DNA from: Alloscardovia omnicolens DSM 21503
Lineage (GTDB): Bacteria; Actinomycetota; Actinomycetes; Actinomycetales; Bifidobacteriaceae
Direction: 5' to 3'
NCBI RefSeq assembly: GCF_000420505.1
Contig: NZ_ATVB01000011.1
Location: forward strand, 1-58,783
Length of the DNA stretch: 58,783 nt
The notes under the pieces were generated by a model. The model was not told the origin of the DNA. It searched no databases and saw only the letters and a list, made by a program, of their open reading frames with translations. The stretch's first letter is position 1. Each line of letters starts with the position of its first letter. Positions 7,611 through 16,608 of this stretch are shown here, piece after piece. Position numbers and translations under genes: made by a program.

Positions 7611-8558
7611 TTAATGACTAAACAGTAAAGCAATAATCGAAATACATAATGGTGAAGTCAAAGTGCTAAACAGCGTGCCATCGCGCGCAAAGCTCGTCCC
7701 TACATCATAGCGCGCTGCGTAATTGTAAACGTTTTGTCCTGTTGGCAGAGCAGCTAAAATAACGCAGCCATATAAGGTAGCGCCGCGGAAACCCATCAGA
7801 TATGCCAAAACGAAAGCAATCAGAGGCATCACAATATTCTTCAGCACAGCAACAGTAGCAATAGCTGGAATATGCGCGCCTTTCTGCAGAGGTTTAGTTC
7901 CATACAAACTCATGCCGAAAGCCATCAAAATCAGCGGAACAGCAGAATTACCAATCATATTAATCGGATCAAAAATCCATTGCGGAACAATAAAATGCCC
8001 TGCCATAGCAGAAATCCAAGATATGGTAATACCTGCTAACGAACCAATCAGCAGTGGCTGATGCAGCGGCTGCGATGCAATGCGTTTGAAAGAAAACTTA
8101 CCGCTGGTCTGAACGTCTAAAACAGTCAATGCAACAGGAGTAAACAGAGCCTGCTGCATAACCAAGATAGGAGCTACCAAAGCAGGGTTGCCAATAATAT
8201 ATGTGGCCACAGGCAATCCAATATTATTGGAATTTAAATACAAAGAGTTGAGCACGCCAATCGTTGTTTCTGCTTTCTCCAGCTTAAAAAACAAAGAGTT
8301 AATAAGAATAAAAATAAGTCCCACAGCTGCAGCAGAAGCAAAAGCAACAATAATCGTTGAATCAAAAATTTTATTTAAATGTTCTTTCGATAAAATAGCA
8401 AACATTAGGCACGGGCTAGAAACGAAAAAACTTATGCGGTTCAAAACGTATTGAGCCTGAGAACCGCCAATTTGCAGACGTGCCGCCACATATCCTGTGC
8501 CAATAACAATGCCAATAACCGCAAAACCCTGCAACGCACTCAATAATCCCATACTCAC
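7611..8558 (-). CDS. AEC-family (auxin efflux carrier type) membrane transporter
   Basis: This 315-residue protein is an integral membrane transporter with about ten hydrophobic segments. It matches the AEC family, whose bacterial members move malate, malonate or other organic acids and amino acids. Family features include the polar SNNIGLP stretch near residue 110 and the TGQNVY stretch near residue 280. The frame opens with GTG at 8558; an ATG two codons in (8552) is an alternative. It is divergent from dapE with a short shared promoter region. The substrate is unknown. Confidence 0.85.
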   Translation of the reverse strand: MSMGLLSALQGFAVIGIVIGTGYVAARLQIGGSQAQYVLNRISFFVSSPCLMFAILSKEHLNKIFDSTIIVAFASAAAVGLIFILINSLFFKLEKAETTIGVLNSLYLNSNNIGLPVATYIIGNPALVAPILVMQQALFTPVALTVLDVQTSGKFSFKRIASQPLHQPLLIGSLAGITISWISAMAGHFIVPQWIFDPINMIGNSAVPLILMAFGMSLYGTKPLQKGAHIPAIATVAVLKNIVMPLIAFVLAYLMGFRGATLYGCVILAALPTGQNVYNYAARYDVGTSFARDGTLFSTLTSPLCISIIALLFSH

Positions 8559-8596
8559 ATAGTGCCACGATGTATGCTCTCAGGGTGCAGATAGTT

Positions 8597-8602
8597 TACG
8601 AT
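8597..8602 (+). promoter_or_regulatory. -10 box (TACGAT), leaderless promoter of dapE
   Basis: TACGAT ends 7 nt before the ATG at 8610, and no Shine-Dalgarno sequence is present. Confidence 0.55.
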
Positions 8603-8609
8603 ATGAATT

Positions 8610-9839
8610 ATGACTGCTCTAGACATCACGGAAAATGTAACGCAACTGGATCCAACACGCCTGCACGCGCTGTTCGAACGCATTATGCGCATCTACTCGG
8701 TTTCTGATGAAGAAAGCGCGCTCGCTGATGCTCTCGAAGAATATCTGCGCGGCTATGTGCATTTAGAGGTTCATCGCCATGAAGATACTGTGGTGGCTTC
8801 AACTCATTTTGGCAAGGCTGAGCGCGTGCTGCTGGTAGGCCATATAGACGTGGTGCCTGTTATCGATAACTTTCCGCCGCAAATATTGCAGCCAGGAGAT
8901 GCGCGTATCCGTGAAGACGTTGCGCGAGATTATCCGCAGTCTCCAGTTATGTGGGGGCGTGGAGCTACCGATATGAAGGCGAGCGATGCAGTATTTGCGT
9001 ATTTAGCGGGCGTTTTAGATAGCGCGGATAAGCTGCGTTGCGACGTGACTTATGTGTTTTATGACCATGAAGAAGTGCAGGCAGAGAAGAATGGTTTGGG
9101 TCATGTGCTGGCTGCGCATCCTGAGTGGGTGCAGGGAGATTTTGCGATTATTGGTGAGCCGACCAGCGGTCTTATTGAAGGCGGCTGCAACGGAACTATG
9201 CGTTTTGATGTGCTTACTCATGGAGTAGCCGCACATTCCGCGCGTGCATGGATGGGAGACAATGCGATTCATCATGCTGCTCGAGTACTGACTTTGCTTA
9301 GCGAATATGAGCCGGCAACGATTAGTGTTGACGGTTTGGATTATCGCGAAGGATTAAACGCAACCATGATTGAGGGCGGAGAAGGGACGAATATTATTCC
9401 GCAACACTGCCGTGTGCATGTGAATTATCGTTTTGCTCCAGATAAGACGATACAGCAAGCAAAAGCTTTACTGATGGGAGAAGGCTGCGCGACTGCTAGT
9501 GGAGTAGGAGTAGGGCCGGTACGAGCTGACGGGGGGCTTTTTGAAGGCTTTGATATTGATATGAAAGATGAATCAGCAGGCGCTCGCCCAGGTTTGCAGC
9601 ATCCGCTCGTTCAGTCTTTGGTATCTTTAGTTCGTGACGCAACTGGCGAGCAGCCACGCGCGAAATTTGGCTGGACAGATGTGGCGCGTTTTAGTTCTTT
9701 GGGAATTCATGCAGTAAATCTGGGTGCAGGAGATGCTCTGCTGGCTCATAAATCAGATGAACAAGTAGCTCTTGATGCTGTGACTGAGTATGCGCAACTT
9801 TTAGAGACGTGGCTCAGAGCAATTCCTGTGGTAAACTGA
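8610..9839 (+). CDS. dapE: Succinyl-diaminopimelate desuccinylase
   Basis: This 409-residue M20-family zinc hydrolase removes succinate from N-succinyl-LL-diaminopimelate in lysine and peptidoglycan precursor synthesis. Metal-site blocks are visible: LLVGHIDVVP (about residue 75), GRGATDMKASDA, the catalytic YDHEEV and IGEPTSG. The dimerisation domain begins near GTMRFDVLTHG, and the C-terminal LGAGDALLAHKSDEQV carries the last metal histidine. Length is slightly above the proteobacterial enzymes, typical of actinobacteria. It starts at leaderless distance from a -10 box. It is monocistronic as far as can be seen. Confidence 0.92.
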   Translation: MTALDITENVTQLDPTRLHALFERIMRIYSVSDEESALADALEEYLRGYVHLEVHRHEDTVVASTHFGKAERVLLVGHIDVVPVIDNFPPQILQPGDARIREDVARDYPQSPVMWGRGATDMKASDAVFAYLAGVLDSADKLRCDVTYVFYDHEEVQAEKNGLGHVLAAHPEWVQGDFAIIGEPTSGLIEGGCNGTMRFDVLTHGVAAHSARAWMGDNAIHHAARVLTLLSEYEPATISVDGLDYREGLNATMIEGGEGTNIIPQHCRVHVNYRFAPDKTIQQAKALLMGEGCATASGVGVGPVRADGGLFEGFDIDMKDESAGARPGLQHPLVQSLVSLVRDATGEQPRAKFGWTDVARFSSLGIHAVNLGAGDALLAHKSDEQVALDAVTEYAQLLETWLRAIPVVN

Positions 9840-9868
9840 ACTCGGTAACTCTGCGTAGTAACCACACA

Positions 9869-9941
9869 CTATGCGTTGATCCCCTTGCCTAATAGGGATG
9901 AAAACATGAGGATTTGTAGGCAAGCGTTGGCGTCCGCATAG
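9869..9941 (+). ncRNA. Folded 5' leader of the RNase E/G gene (candidate cis-regulatory RNA)
   Basis: The 227-nt gap before rne contains a nested fold: outer stem CTATGCG/CGCATAG (9869-9875/9935-9941) and inner stem CTTGCCTA/TAGGCAAG (9884-9891/9917-9924), both perfect. ATCCC at 9879-9883 can also pair with GGGAT at 9895-9899 inside the inner loop, giving a possible pseudoknot. I do not recognise a known riboswitch class. RNase E genes elsewhere are autoregulated through their leaders, so a similar role is possible. Whether it lies within the transcript is inferred. Confidence 0.5.
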
Positions 9942-10066
9942 ATATGACAGACTTTTAACCGTTTACGGTGCACCGATGAAACGAAACGTTGCAAAACGTG
10001 TCATCTTATAGGTGAGCTGTAAACACGGAAAGCACAGCAGACGCAGCTGCTTGACTGGAGACACAA

Positions 10067-13000
10067 GTGTCTGAGCGTATGAATCAGGAACCACCTGTTC
10101 TGGGACGTCGCACTAATAAAGGATCGCGCCGTGTTGTGCGTGTTAGCGGTTCTCAGGATTCCCAAGTAACACAAATTTCGCATACTGTATCTTCTCAAGA
10201 GACATCAGCTCAATCTCAGGTGAACGCTAAGCCTGAAAGTGCTGATACTACTCAGCAGGTACAGGCAATAACGCAGGCAGACGGGCAGAGCGTACAGAAT
10301 GCGGAGAATATGCCGAATGAGCGGGCTGGTGTGCAGACGGAAAAGCAATCGGATAAGCAGTCCAGCGACGGTTCTGAACCTGCAGATAGCGAGAAGAACC
10401 GCACGTCTGCACAGCAGACATCAGCGGCATATACGCGCAGCGACAAAGCTCAACGCATTGCTAGCGAACTCTTTGTTGATAGAGGCATTATTGTTCCGGA
10501 CGAAGTTGTTGTAGAAGAGTCTGCAACGCAGAAGAGTGCTCAGGAGAGCTCTCGCGCTGTTTCTGAGCATAAGCCTTCGGGAAGCACCGAGACCGATTCT
10601 GAGGAATCCGCTGTTACTTCGCAAGTGGTGGCAGAAGAAAAGACTCAAGAGCGAGACGAAAATCCGCGCGTTCAGCATTCACGCCTTCGCCGTCGTATCA
10701 CAATGGAGGATCGCGCTACCAGTGCTACCAGTGCCAACAGCGCTAACAGCGCTAACAGCGCTAACCGTAGCAATAACAGTGCTAATCGCGCGAAAGCCGA
10801 GGAGCAGTTTAGCGCAGCTCAAGAACCAGATTCTGCACAAGATACACCAACAGCACGTTCTGAACGTGCTCGTGCAGCAGTAAGTCAGGCTTTAGAGTTC
10901 TCGTCATCCCAAACAAATCATGAGGATGCTCGTGCAGTCGAAGAATTCAGTGCTCCAACCAATCCGATGATGAGCCTGCTGTTCCAAGCTCCTGTTATTC
11001 CTGAAATAACGCGCTCATCGCGTAGCGATTATCGCGATGAAGAGCAGGACGAGAATACCTTGCATCGCAATCGCCGTCATCGTCGCGATAAGAATCATGA
11101 GAACGCAGATAATAACGATGTTCTCGATACTATTAGCGTTGCTTTAGATGAAACTGAACGTTCTCGTTCAAGCGCACAGAATAATCAGCATGAGGATGAC
11201 GACAACGTGCGTTCTTCTCGCCGTCGTAACCGCAAAGATAAAAACGAACGTAACGAGCGCAATGAGCGTAACGAAGAAAACGGTTCTGCGGAATATGTTG
11301 ACGAATTCGACACAGATTCGCGCTCTCGTCGCAATCGCCGTCTGAATGCTCAAGAGCGTCGAGCAGCAGCAGAAGTCGAGCTGATTGAAAGCGACTTGGA
11401 GCTCGATGAGATTGACTACGAGCCTATTGAAGGCGATATGCGCAATGATGATGAAGCGGAAAGCTTTGAAAGCTCTTCGCGCCGTCCTCGTCGCCGTAGC
11501 GCTATGCTTCAAGAAGCTGAGGAAGCGGATGAAGAGTTCACCACACGTCGTCGTCGCCGTCGTCGCCGTGGCTCGAAGAATGCGCAGGACGATGATAATC
11601 AGTCGTCTGATTCGTTGTCTTCTTCAGTAGACACAGGAGAAGATACGCGCGGTCGTTCCCGTAAGCAGCAGTATATTGATGAAATTACGGATGTTGCCGG
11701 TTCAACACGTTTGGAAGCGAAGCGTCAGCGTCGTCGCGATAATCGTCGCGACCGTAACCGTCAGTCAGCACTGATTACAGAGCAAGATTTCTTAGCTCGC
11801 CGTGAAGTAGTCAACCGTTTAATGGTTGTGCGCGAACGCGGAAGCCATACGCAGGTCTCCGTTATTGAAGACGATGTGCTGGTTGAACATTATATTTCCG
11901 ATATTGCAGAAGTATCCGCTGTGGGCAATATTTACCAAGGTCGCGTGCAAAACGTGCTGCCAAGCATGGAAGCAGCCTTCGTAGATATTGGTCAGGCGCG
12001 CAACGGTGTGCTGTATGCAGGCGAAGTGAATTGGGATACCACACGTTTAGATGGTCAGCCTCGTCGTATGGAACACGCTTTCCAGTCAGGCGATCCTGTG
12101 CTCGTTCAGGTAACGAAAGATCCAATCGGACATAAAGGTGCACGCTTAACCAGCCAGATTACTCTTGCAGGTCGTTTCCTTGTGCTCGTGCCATCGGGAA
12201 GCATGACAGGAGTAAGCCGCAAACTTCCTGAACGCGAGCGTGCTCGTTTGAAGTCTATTGTGTCGAAAGTAGCTCCAGAAGAAGTGGGCGTTATTATTCG
12301 AACCGCTGCTGAAGGCGCTCCTGAAGAAGCTATTATTAAAGATTTCGAGCATCTGAAGAACCAGTGGGAGCATATTTCTGCTCAGTTAGAGGAACTGAAG
12401 AACTCCAAGAAACCGCATCTCCTGCAAGGCGAGCCAGACGTTGTTATTCGCGTGATTCGAGACATCTTTAACGATGACTTTAAGAAGCTTGTTGTTGAGG
12501 GCGAAGATGTATATAACCGCATTCATGAATATATTGAATCTGCTGCGCCTGATTTGCTTGACCGCGTAGAACGTTGGGACCCAGCAGAGCATCGAGGTAA
12601 AGACGTGTTTGACCGCTGGCAGATTGATAGCCAGTTGCGTAAGGGCATGGAGCGTCAGGTATATTTGCCGTCCGGCGGTTCTTTGGTTATTGACCGTACC
12701 GAAGCAATGACCACGATTGACGTGAATACAGGACGTTTTATTGGCAAGGGCAAGTCGCTGGAAGAGACAGTTACCCGATGCAATTTGGAAGCTGCTGAGG
12801 AAGTTGTGCGTCAGCTGCGTTTGCGCGATATTGGAGGCATGGTCATGATTGATTTCGTGGATATGGTGATGCCTGCTAACCGCGATCTTGTTTTGCGTCG
12901 ATTGGTTGAGTGTTTGTCTCGAGACCGTACGAAACATCAGGTTGCTGAAGTAACCTCGCTGGGTTTGGTTCAGATGACACGAAAGCGCGTGGGACAAGGC

Positions 13001-13588
13001 TTGGTTGAAGCCTTCTCAGAGGAGTGCCCAACCTGTGGTGGTCGTGGCTTTATTTTGCATGACGAGCCAACTGTGTCCGCTCAGTATGATGATCCGTATG
13101 CAATGAAGGGTGGAGATCCTTTCGTAAAGACAAATAAGCATGCGGCTCACTCTGCACATGCTGCTCATATTGCTCATGGAAAGGTGAGCGAGACTGCTCA
13201 GCCACGCGAAGAACGCGCTGGAACGAGTGAAAAAGCTAAAAACTCTATGGCAGCAATTGCTGCAGCTTCGGCGAATGCAAACAGTGGATACAGCGTTGCG
13301 GTGTCTTCTGGTGTGTCTTCTGGAGTGCCGGGCAATGCTGTGGTTTCTAATGCTCAGAGTGAAGGCGGTCAGTACAATAACAGTGCAGCAGATGGAGCTG
13401 AAAATCGTAGCGATGGTCGTAGTGATGATCGCAATGAAAGAGCGGACACGAGCGAAACGCCAAGCGTGGAAAACCGTGAAGCATCTACAACCTTGGCTTT
13501 GATTTCTGAAGACCTCAAGACCTTGCAAGAGTCACGTGGTTCTCGGGCGGGCAAAGAGCATAATCAGCATAATCAGGAAGTCGAGTAA
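10067..13588 (+). CDS. rne: Ribonuclease E/G family endoribonuclease
   Basis: This 1173-residue enzyme makes endonucleolytic cuts in mRNA decay and rRNA/tRNA processing. The catalytic half begins near residue 590: S1 domain around GNIYQGRVQNVLPSMEAAFV (about residue 618), DNase-I-like part with catalytic Asp motifs IDVNTG (about residue 884) and IDFVDM (about residue 929), then the zinc-link CPTCGGRG (about residue 987). The first ~590 residues are low-complexity and rich in S, N, E, R and Q, with SAN repeats (10716-10790), NER repeats and Arg tracts. The last ~150 residues are Ala/Ser/Asn-rich. The start is GTG with GGAG 7 nt ahead. The long N-terminal extension is common in actinobacterial RNase E. 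Confidence 0.95.
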   Translation: MSERMNQEPPVLGRRTNKGSRRVVRVSGSQDSQVTQISHTVSSQETSAQSQVNAKPESADTTQQVQAITQADGQSVQNAENMPNERAGVQTEKQSDKQSSDGSEPADSEKNRTSAQQTSAAYTRSDKAQRIASELFVDRGIIVPDEVVVEESATQKSAQESSRAVSEHKPSGSTETDSEESAVTSQVVAEEKTQERDENPRVQHSRLRRRITMEDRATSATSANSANSANSANRSNNSANRAKAEEQFSAAQEPDSAQDTPTARSERARAAVSQALEFSSSQTNHEDARAVEEFSAPTNPMMSLLFQAPVIPEITRSSRSDYRDEEQDENTLHRNRRHRRDKNHENADNNDVLDTISVALDETERSRSSAQNNQHEDDDNVRSSRRRNRKDKNERNERNERNEENGSAEYVDEFDTDSRSRRNRRLNAQERRAAAEVELIESDLELDEIDYEPIEGDMRNDDEAESFESSSRRPRRRSAMLQEAEEADEEFTTRRRRRRRRGSKNAQDDDNQSSDSLSSSVDTGEDTRGRSRKQQYIDEITDVAGSTRLEAKRQRRRDNRRDRNRQSALITEQDFLARREVVNRLMVVRERGSHTQVSVIEDDVLVEHYISDIAEVSAVGNIYQGRVQNVLPSMEAAFVDIGQARNGVLYAGEVNWDTTRLDGQPRRMEHAFQSGDPVLVQVTKDPIGHKGARLTSQITLAGRFLVLVPSGSMTGVSRKLPERERARLKSIVSKVAPEEVGVIIRTAAEGAPEEAIIKDFEHLKNQWEHISAQLEELKNSKKPHLLQGEPDVVIRVIRDIFNDDFKKLVVEGEDVYNRIHEYIESAAPDLLDRVERWDPAEHRGKDVFDRWQIDSQLRKGMERQVYLPSGGSLVIDRTEAMTTIDVNTGRFIGKGKSLEETVTRCNLEAAEEVVRQLRLRDIGGMVMIDFVDMVMPANRDLVLRRLVECLSRDRTKHQVAEVTSLGLVQMTRKRVGQGLVEAFSEECPTCGGRGFILHDEPTVSAQYDDPYAMKGGDPFVKTNKHAAHSAHAAHIAHGKVSETAQPREERAGTSEKAKNSMAAIAAASANANSGYSVAVSSGVSSGVPGNAVVSNAQSEGGQYNNSAADGAENRSDGRSDDRNERADTSETPSVENREASTTLALISEDLKTLQESRGSRAGKEHNQHNQEVE

Positions 13589-13759
13589 AAGGCCGCTACC
13601 AAGCAATAATCGTGAAGATTTTGTTTGCAGCAACGAAACAGGGCGCGTAACCGTATTGCTCGTCCAAACTAGGCAGTAAAGTTACAAGTCCTGTGTGTTG
13701 CTCGACTTGACGGATGTCAAGCGATGCAATATATTAGATTGTTGGTGTCTTGTGAACGC

Positions 13760-13779
13760 CTCGGGTTGGTATGCCCGAG
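13760..13779 (+). promoter_or_regulatory. Small hairpin in the rplU leader
   Basis: CTCGGG pairs with CCCGAG across an 8-nt loop, 55 nt before the rplU start, with no T tract. The 246-nt gap 13589-13834 shows no other clear element. It may be an L21 leader structure or simply a stem in the 5' UTR. Confidence 0.35.
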
Positions 13780-13834
13780 AACAGTTTAGAAGATAAAACG
13801 AACGTTAAAGCTTTTAAGAGGCAAAGGTAAGAAC

Positions 13835-14143
13835 ATGTACGCTATTGTGAAAGCCGGCGGCCACCAGGAAAAGGTCGAGGTAGGCGACGAATTTACCGTC
13901 AACCGTCTTGATGCAAAGAAGGGCGATACCGTAGAGTTCCCTGTTGCACTCGTAGTTGATGGTTCCAAGGTTGTTCTCGCAGCTAAGGACTTGGCAAAGA
14001 TGACTGTTAAGGCCGAAGTTGTAGACGACGAAGCTAAGGGTCCAAAGATTAGCATCCAGAAGTACAAGAACAAGACTGGTGTAGCACGCCGTAAGGGTCA
14101 CCGCCAGAAGTTGACTGTTCTCAAGGTAACCTCTATCGCGTAA
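13835..14143 (+). CDS. rplU: 50S ribosomal protein L21
   Basis: This 102-residue protein is a structural component of the large ribosomal subunit that binds 23S rRNA. It begins [19 protein letters not shown], the standard L21 opening, and ends with the basic KRRKGHRQ-type stretch (here [15 protein letters not shown]) that contacts RNA. Length matches the family. AAAGG lies ahead of the ATG. rpmA follows after 50 nt, the near-universal L21-L27 pairing, and obgE comes next. Confidence 0.98.
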   Translation: MYAIVKAGGHQEKVEVGDEFTVNRLDAKKGDTVEFPVALVVDGSKVVLAAKDLAKMTVKAEVVDDEAKGPKISIQKYKNKTGVARRKGHRQKLTVLKVTSIA

Positions 14144-14193
14144 CTCGCGGTGTAGAGGATTATAGCCGAGTCATTTTTCGAAAGGAATAAGTC

Positions 14194-14445
14194 ATGGCAC
14201 ATAAGAAAGGTGCGGCAAGTACCCGCAACGGTCGCGATTCAAACCCACAATACCTGGGTGTGAAGAAGTTCGGCGGTGAAGCAGTAGTAGCAGGCAACAT
14301 TATCGTTCGCCAGCGCGGTACTAAGTTCCATGCAGGCCAGAACGTTGGTCTTGGCAAGGATCACACTCTCTTTGCTCTCGTAGACGGCACCGTAAAGTTC
14401 GGTACCCGTCGCGATCGCAAGGTTGTAGACGTAATCTCCGAGTAA
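14194..14445 (+). CDS. rpmA: 50S ribosomal protein L27
   Basis: This 83-residue large-subunit protein has its N-terminal tail near the peptidyl-transferase centre. It opens [19 protein letters not shown] and carries the diagnostic [20 protein letters not shown] block. There is no Firmicutes-style cleavable N-terminal extension. AAAGGA lies 8 nt ahead of the ATG. It is co-transcribed with rplU and closed by a terminator. Confidence 0.98.
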   Translation: MAHKKGAASTRNGRDSNPQYLGVKKFGGEAVVAGNIIVRQRGTKFHAGQNVGLGKDHTLFALVDGTVKFGTRRDRKVVDVISE

Positions 14446-14460
14446 ATTCGGACAGCTTGA

Positions 14461-14487
14461 AGCCGCGCCACTTGAGCGCGGCTTTTT
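14461..14487 (+). terminator. Rho-independent terminator after rpmA
   Basis: AGCCGCGC pairs with GCGCGGCT across a 7-nt loop, followed by a run of Ts. Confidence 0.9.
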
Positions 14488-14547
14488 GTGTATATAAGGC
14501 TTTTGTGGGGGTTCTGTTCACGGGGTGAGCTTGCTTGCAGGGTGCGG

Positions 14548-14654
14548 CTCTTAACGGGGATCTGAGTGAGGGGGGGGCTCTGAGTGAGAGTCTCTTCGCG
14601 GGGTGTGCTGCGCTAGAGGGTATCTCTCTTAATGAGGTATTTCTCTTAATAGGG
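14548..14654. repeat. Degenerate CTCTTAAYGRGG repeat upstream of obgE
   Basis: Related 12-mers start at 14548, 14592, 14626 and 14643 (spacings 44, 34, 17). The whole 307-nt gap 14446-14752 is rich in GAG/CTC and G runs. A 73-codon frame (14535-14756) runs through it, but its content follows the repeat and it has no clear ribosome site, so it is not called as a gene. Confidence 0.55.
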
Positions 14655-14752
14655 CGTTCCGAGCGAACGAGGAATGTCTCTGCTCGCGGAGTATCTCCGA
14701 GCGACGAGTTCTCTGAGCAGGGGTCTGTTGTAAAGGTATATAAGGATAAATC

Positions 14753-16594
14753 ATGAGTGACTTCGTAGACCGCGTAACGGTTCATGTTAAAGGCGGCGAT
14801 GGCGGTAACGGTGCTGCATCTATTCGACGCGAAAAATACAAGCCGCTAGCTGGCCCAGACGGTGGTGATGGTGGCGACGGCGGTAGCGTTATCGTTGTAG
14901 CGGATACTAACGCAACCTCATTGCTGGACTACCGTTATATGCCTCATCGCACAGCGCCTAGTGGCACGATGGGTAAAGGCGATAACAAGGATGGTTCTCG
15001 CGGAGAGGACTTGATTTTGCCTGTTCCAGTAGGCACGGTTGTTTTTGCGGCTAGCTCGGTTACGGGTGCTAATGGAACCGGTGGAGCTGCTACTTCTGGT
15101 GCTGGTAGTGCTGGGGCTGCTGTTGCCAAAACGAACACCGTTATAAGCGCGGCAAAGCACAAGAACGAGGAGATTCTCGCTGACTTAAGTCACGCTGGAG
15201 ATAGTTTTGTGGCGGCTCAAGGTGGCGCTGGTGGTTTAGGCAATCGTTCTTTAGCGAGCAAAAACCGTAAAGCTCCAGGCTTCGCCTTACTTGGCGAACC
15301 TGGTGAAGAGCGCGATATTATTTTGGAGCTGAAATCTATTGCAGATGTTGCGTTGGTAGGCTATCCAAGTGCGGGTAAATCTTCGCTGGTGTCCACGCTG
15401 TCGGCTGCGCGTCCAAAGATTGCTGATTACCCATTTACTACTTTGGTTCCTAATCTTGGCGTGGTCAATACGGGAGATAAGCGTTTTACTATTGCTGACG
15501 TTCCAGGACTTATTCCAGGCGCCGCACAAGGTAAGGGCTTAGGCTTGGAATTCTTACGTCATATTGAGCGCACGCAAGTTATCGCTCATGTGATTGATTG
15601 CGCAACGCTTGAACAAGACCGTGACCCTGTGTCTGATTATTATGCTTTAGAAAATGAGCTTGCTCAGTATGCTGAGCAGCTTGGCACTCCTTTAGGCGCT
15701 ATTCCTATTGCCGAGCGTCCGCGAGTGATTATTTTGAACAAGGCTGATATTCCTGATGCTAAGGAATTAGCTGAGTTTGTGAAGCCTGATTTTGAGAAGA
15801 TGGGACATAAGGTCTTTATTATTTCGACGGCTTCTCATGAAGGATTAAAGCAACTGACGTATGCGTTGAGTGATTTGGTGGAGAAGATGCGTGCGCGCGT
15901 TGCTGAGCGGATGGCAGCTGCGGAAGAAGAGCGCGTTGTTATTCGTCCTCTTGAACGCAAAGCACGTAATTCTAAGGCTGTAGGTTTGGGCTTTGACTTT
16001 GAGATTGAGCGTGAGCAGGATCGCGATGGCAACTTCTGGTTTACTGTTACCGGCTCGAAGCCTGAACGTTGGGTGCGCCAAACAAACTTTGATAACGAGG
16101 AAGCTGTGGGTTATTTGGCTGACCGCTTGGCTCGTTTGGGAGTGGAAGATGCTTTGCGTGCTAAAGGCGCTCGCGTAGGTGATGAAGTTCGCATTGGACG
16201 TGGCGAGAATGCTATGGCTTTTGATTGGGATCCAACTGTGCAAGCTGGTGCAGAAATGCTGGACGGAGACCCACATGCTCAACGCGGTCATGATTTGCGT
16301 TTGGATGAGGTTCAAGGTCTTAACCGTCGTCGTACAAATGTGGAGCGTCGCCGTCGTTACCACGAGTGGATGGACGCCAAAACAGCTGTGCGTAACGCCA
16401 TGATGGAAGAACGTAAAGCTGGACACTGGGCAGATCCGTCTCGCGTAGATGACCCTGAAGGTGCTCAGGACTTCTTGAAGCGTTTTGATGCTGATGGTGG
16501 TTCTGATGGTGCACGTGGTGAAGGAGCGCGTTTTAACGACGGCGCTGAAGGAGCACGCGCTGATGGTATGGAGAGTGTAGAGAGCGCAGAGTAA
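14753..16594 (+). CDS. obgE: GTPase ObgE/CgtA
   Basis: This 613-residue essential GTPase acts in 50S assembly and stress signalling. The Gly-rich Obg fold covers about residues 1-190 (GGDGGNGAAS and repeated GGDGG). The G domain follows with G1 GYPSAGKS (203-210), switch region DYPFTTLVPN, G3 DVPGLI (249-254) and the G4 NKAD motif. A C-terminal OCT domain sits near residues 420-500, then a long acidic, Gly/Ala/Asp-rich tail. A stretch rich in Gly/Ala/Thr/Ser at about residues 101-136 interrupts the Obg fold where most orthologues have a short turn. AAGGAT precedes the ATG. proB follows after 14 nt. Confidence 0.96.
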   Translation: MSDFVDRVTVHVKGGDGGNGAASIRREKYKPLAGPDGGDGGDGGSVIVVADTNATSLLDYRYMPHRTAPSGTMGKGDNKDGSRGEDLILPVPVGTVVFAASSVTGANGTGGAATSGAGSAGAAVAKTNTVISAAKHKNEEILADLSHAGDSFVAAQGGAGGLGNRSLASKNRKAPGFALLGEPGEERDIILELKSIADVALVGYPSAGKSSLVSTLSAARPKIADYPFTTLVPNLGVVNTGDKRFTIADVPGLIPGAAQGKGLGLEFLRHIERTQVIAHVIDCATLEQDRDPVSDYYALENELAQYAEQLGTPLGAIPIAERPRVIILNKADIPDAKELAEFVKPDFEKMGHKVFIISTASHEGLKQLTYALSDLVEKMRARVAERMAAAEEERVVIRPLERKARNSKAVGLGFDFEIEREQDRDGNFWFTVTGSKPERWVRQTNFDNEEAVGYLADRLARLGVEDALRAKGARVGDEVRIGRGENAMAFDWDPTVQAGAEMLDGDPHAQRGHDLRLDEVQGLNRRRTNVERRRRYHEWMDAKTAVRNAMMEERKAGHWADPSRVDDPEGAQDFLKRFDADGGSDGARGEGARFNDGAEGARADGMESVESAE

Positions 16595-16608
16595 AGGCTC
16601 ACGAATTT

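Noticed and set aside
7420-7614. 64-codon plus-strand frame
   Set aside because: It lies across repeat A, whose structure explains the sequence; the second copy of the repeat does not keep the frame intact.
10716-10790. Tandem GCTAACAGC units considered as a CRISPR-like array
   Set aside because: They are short in-frame codon repeats inside rne (Ser-Ala-Asn), with no spacers and no cas genes in the window.
14535-14756. 73-codon frame on the plus strand before obgE
   Set aside because: It is made of the degenerate CTCTTAA/GAG repeats, lacks a ribosome site and overlaps the obgE start.
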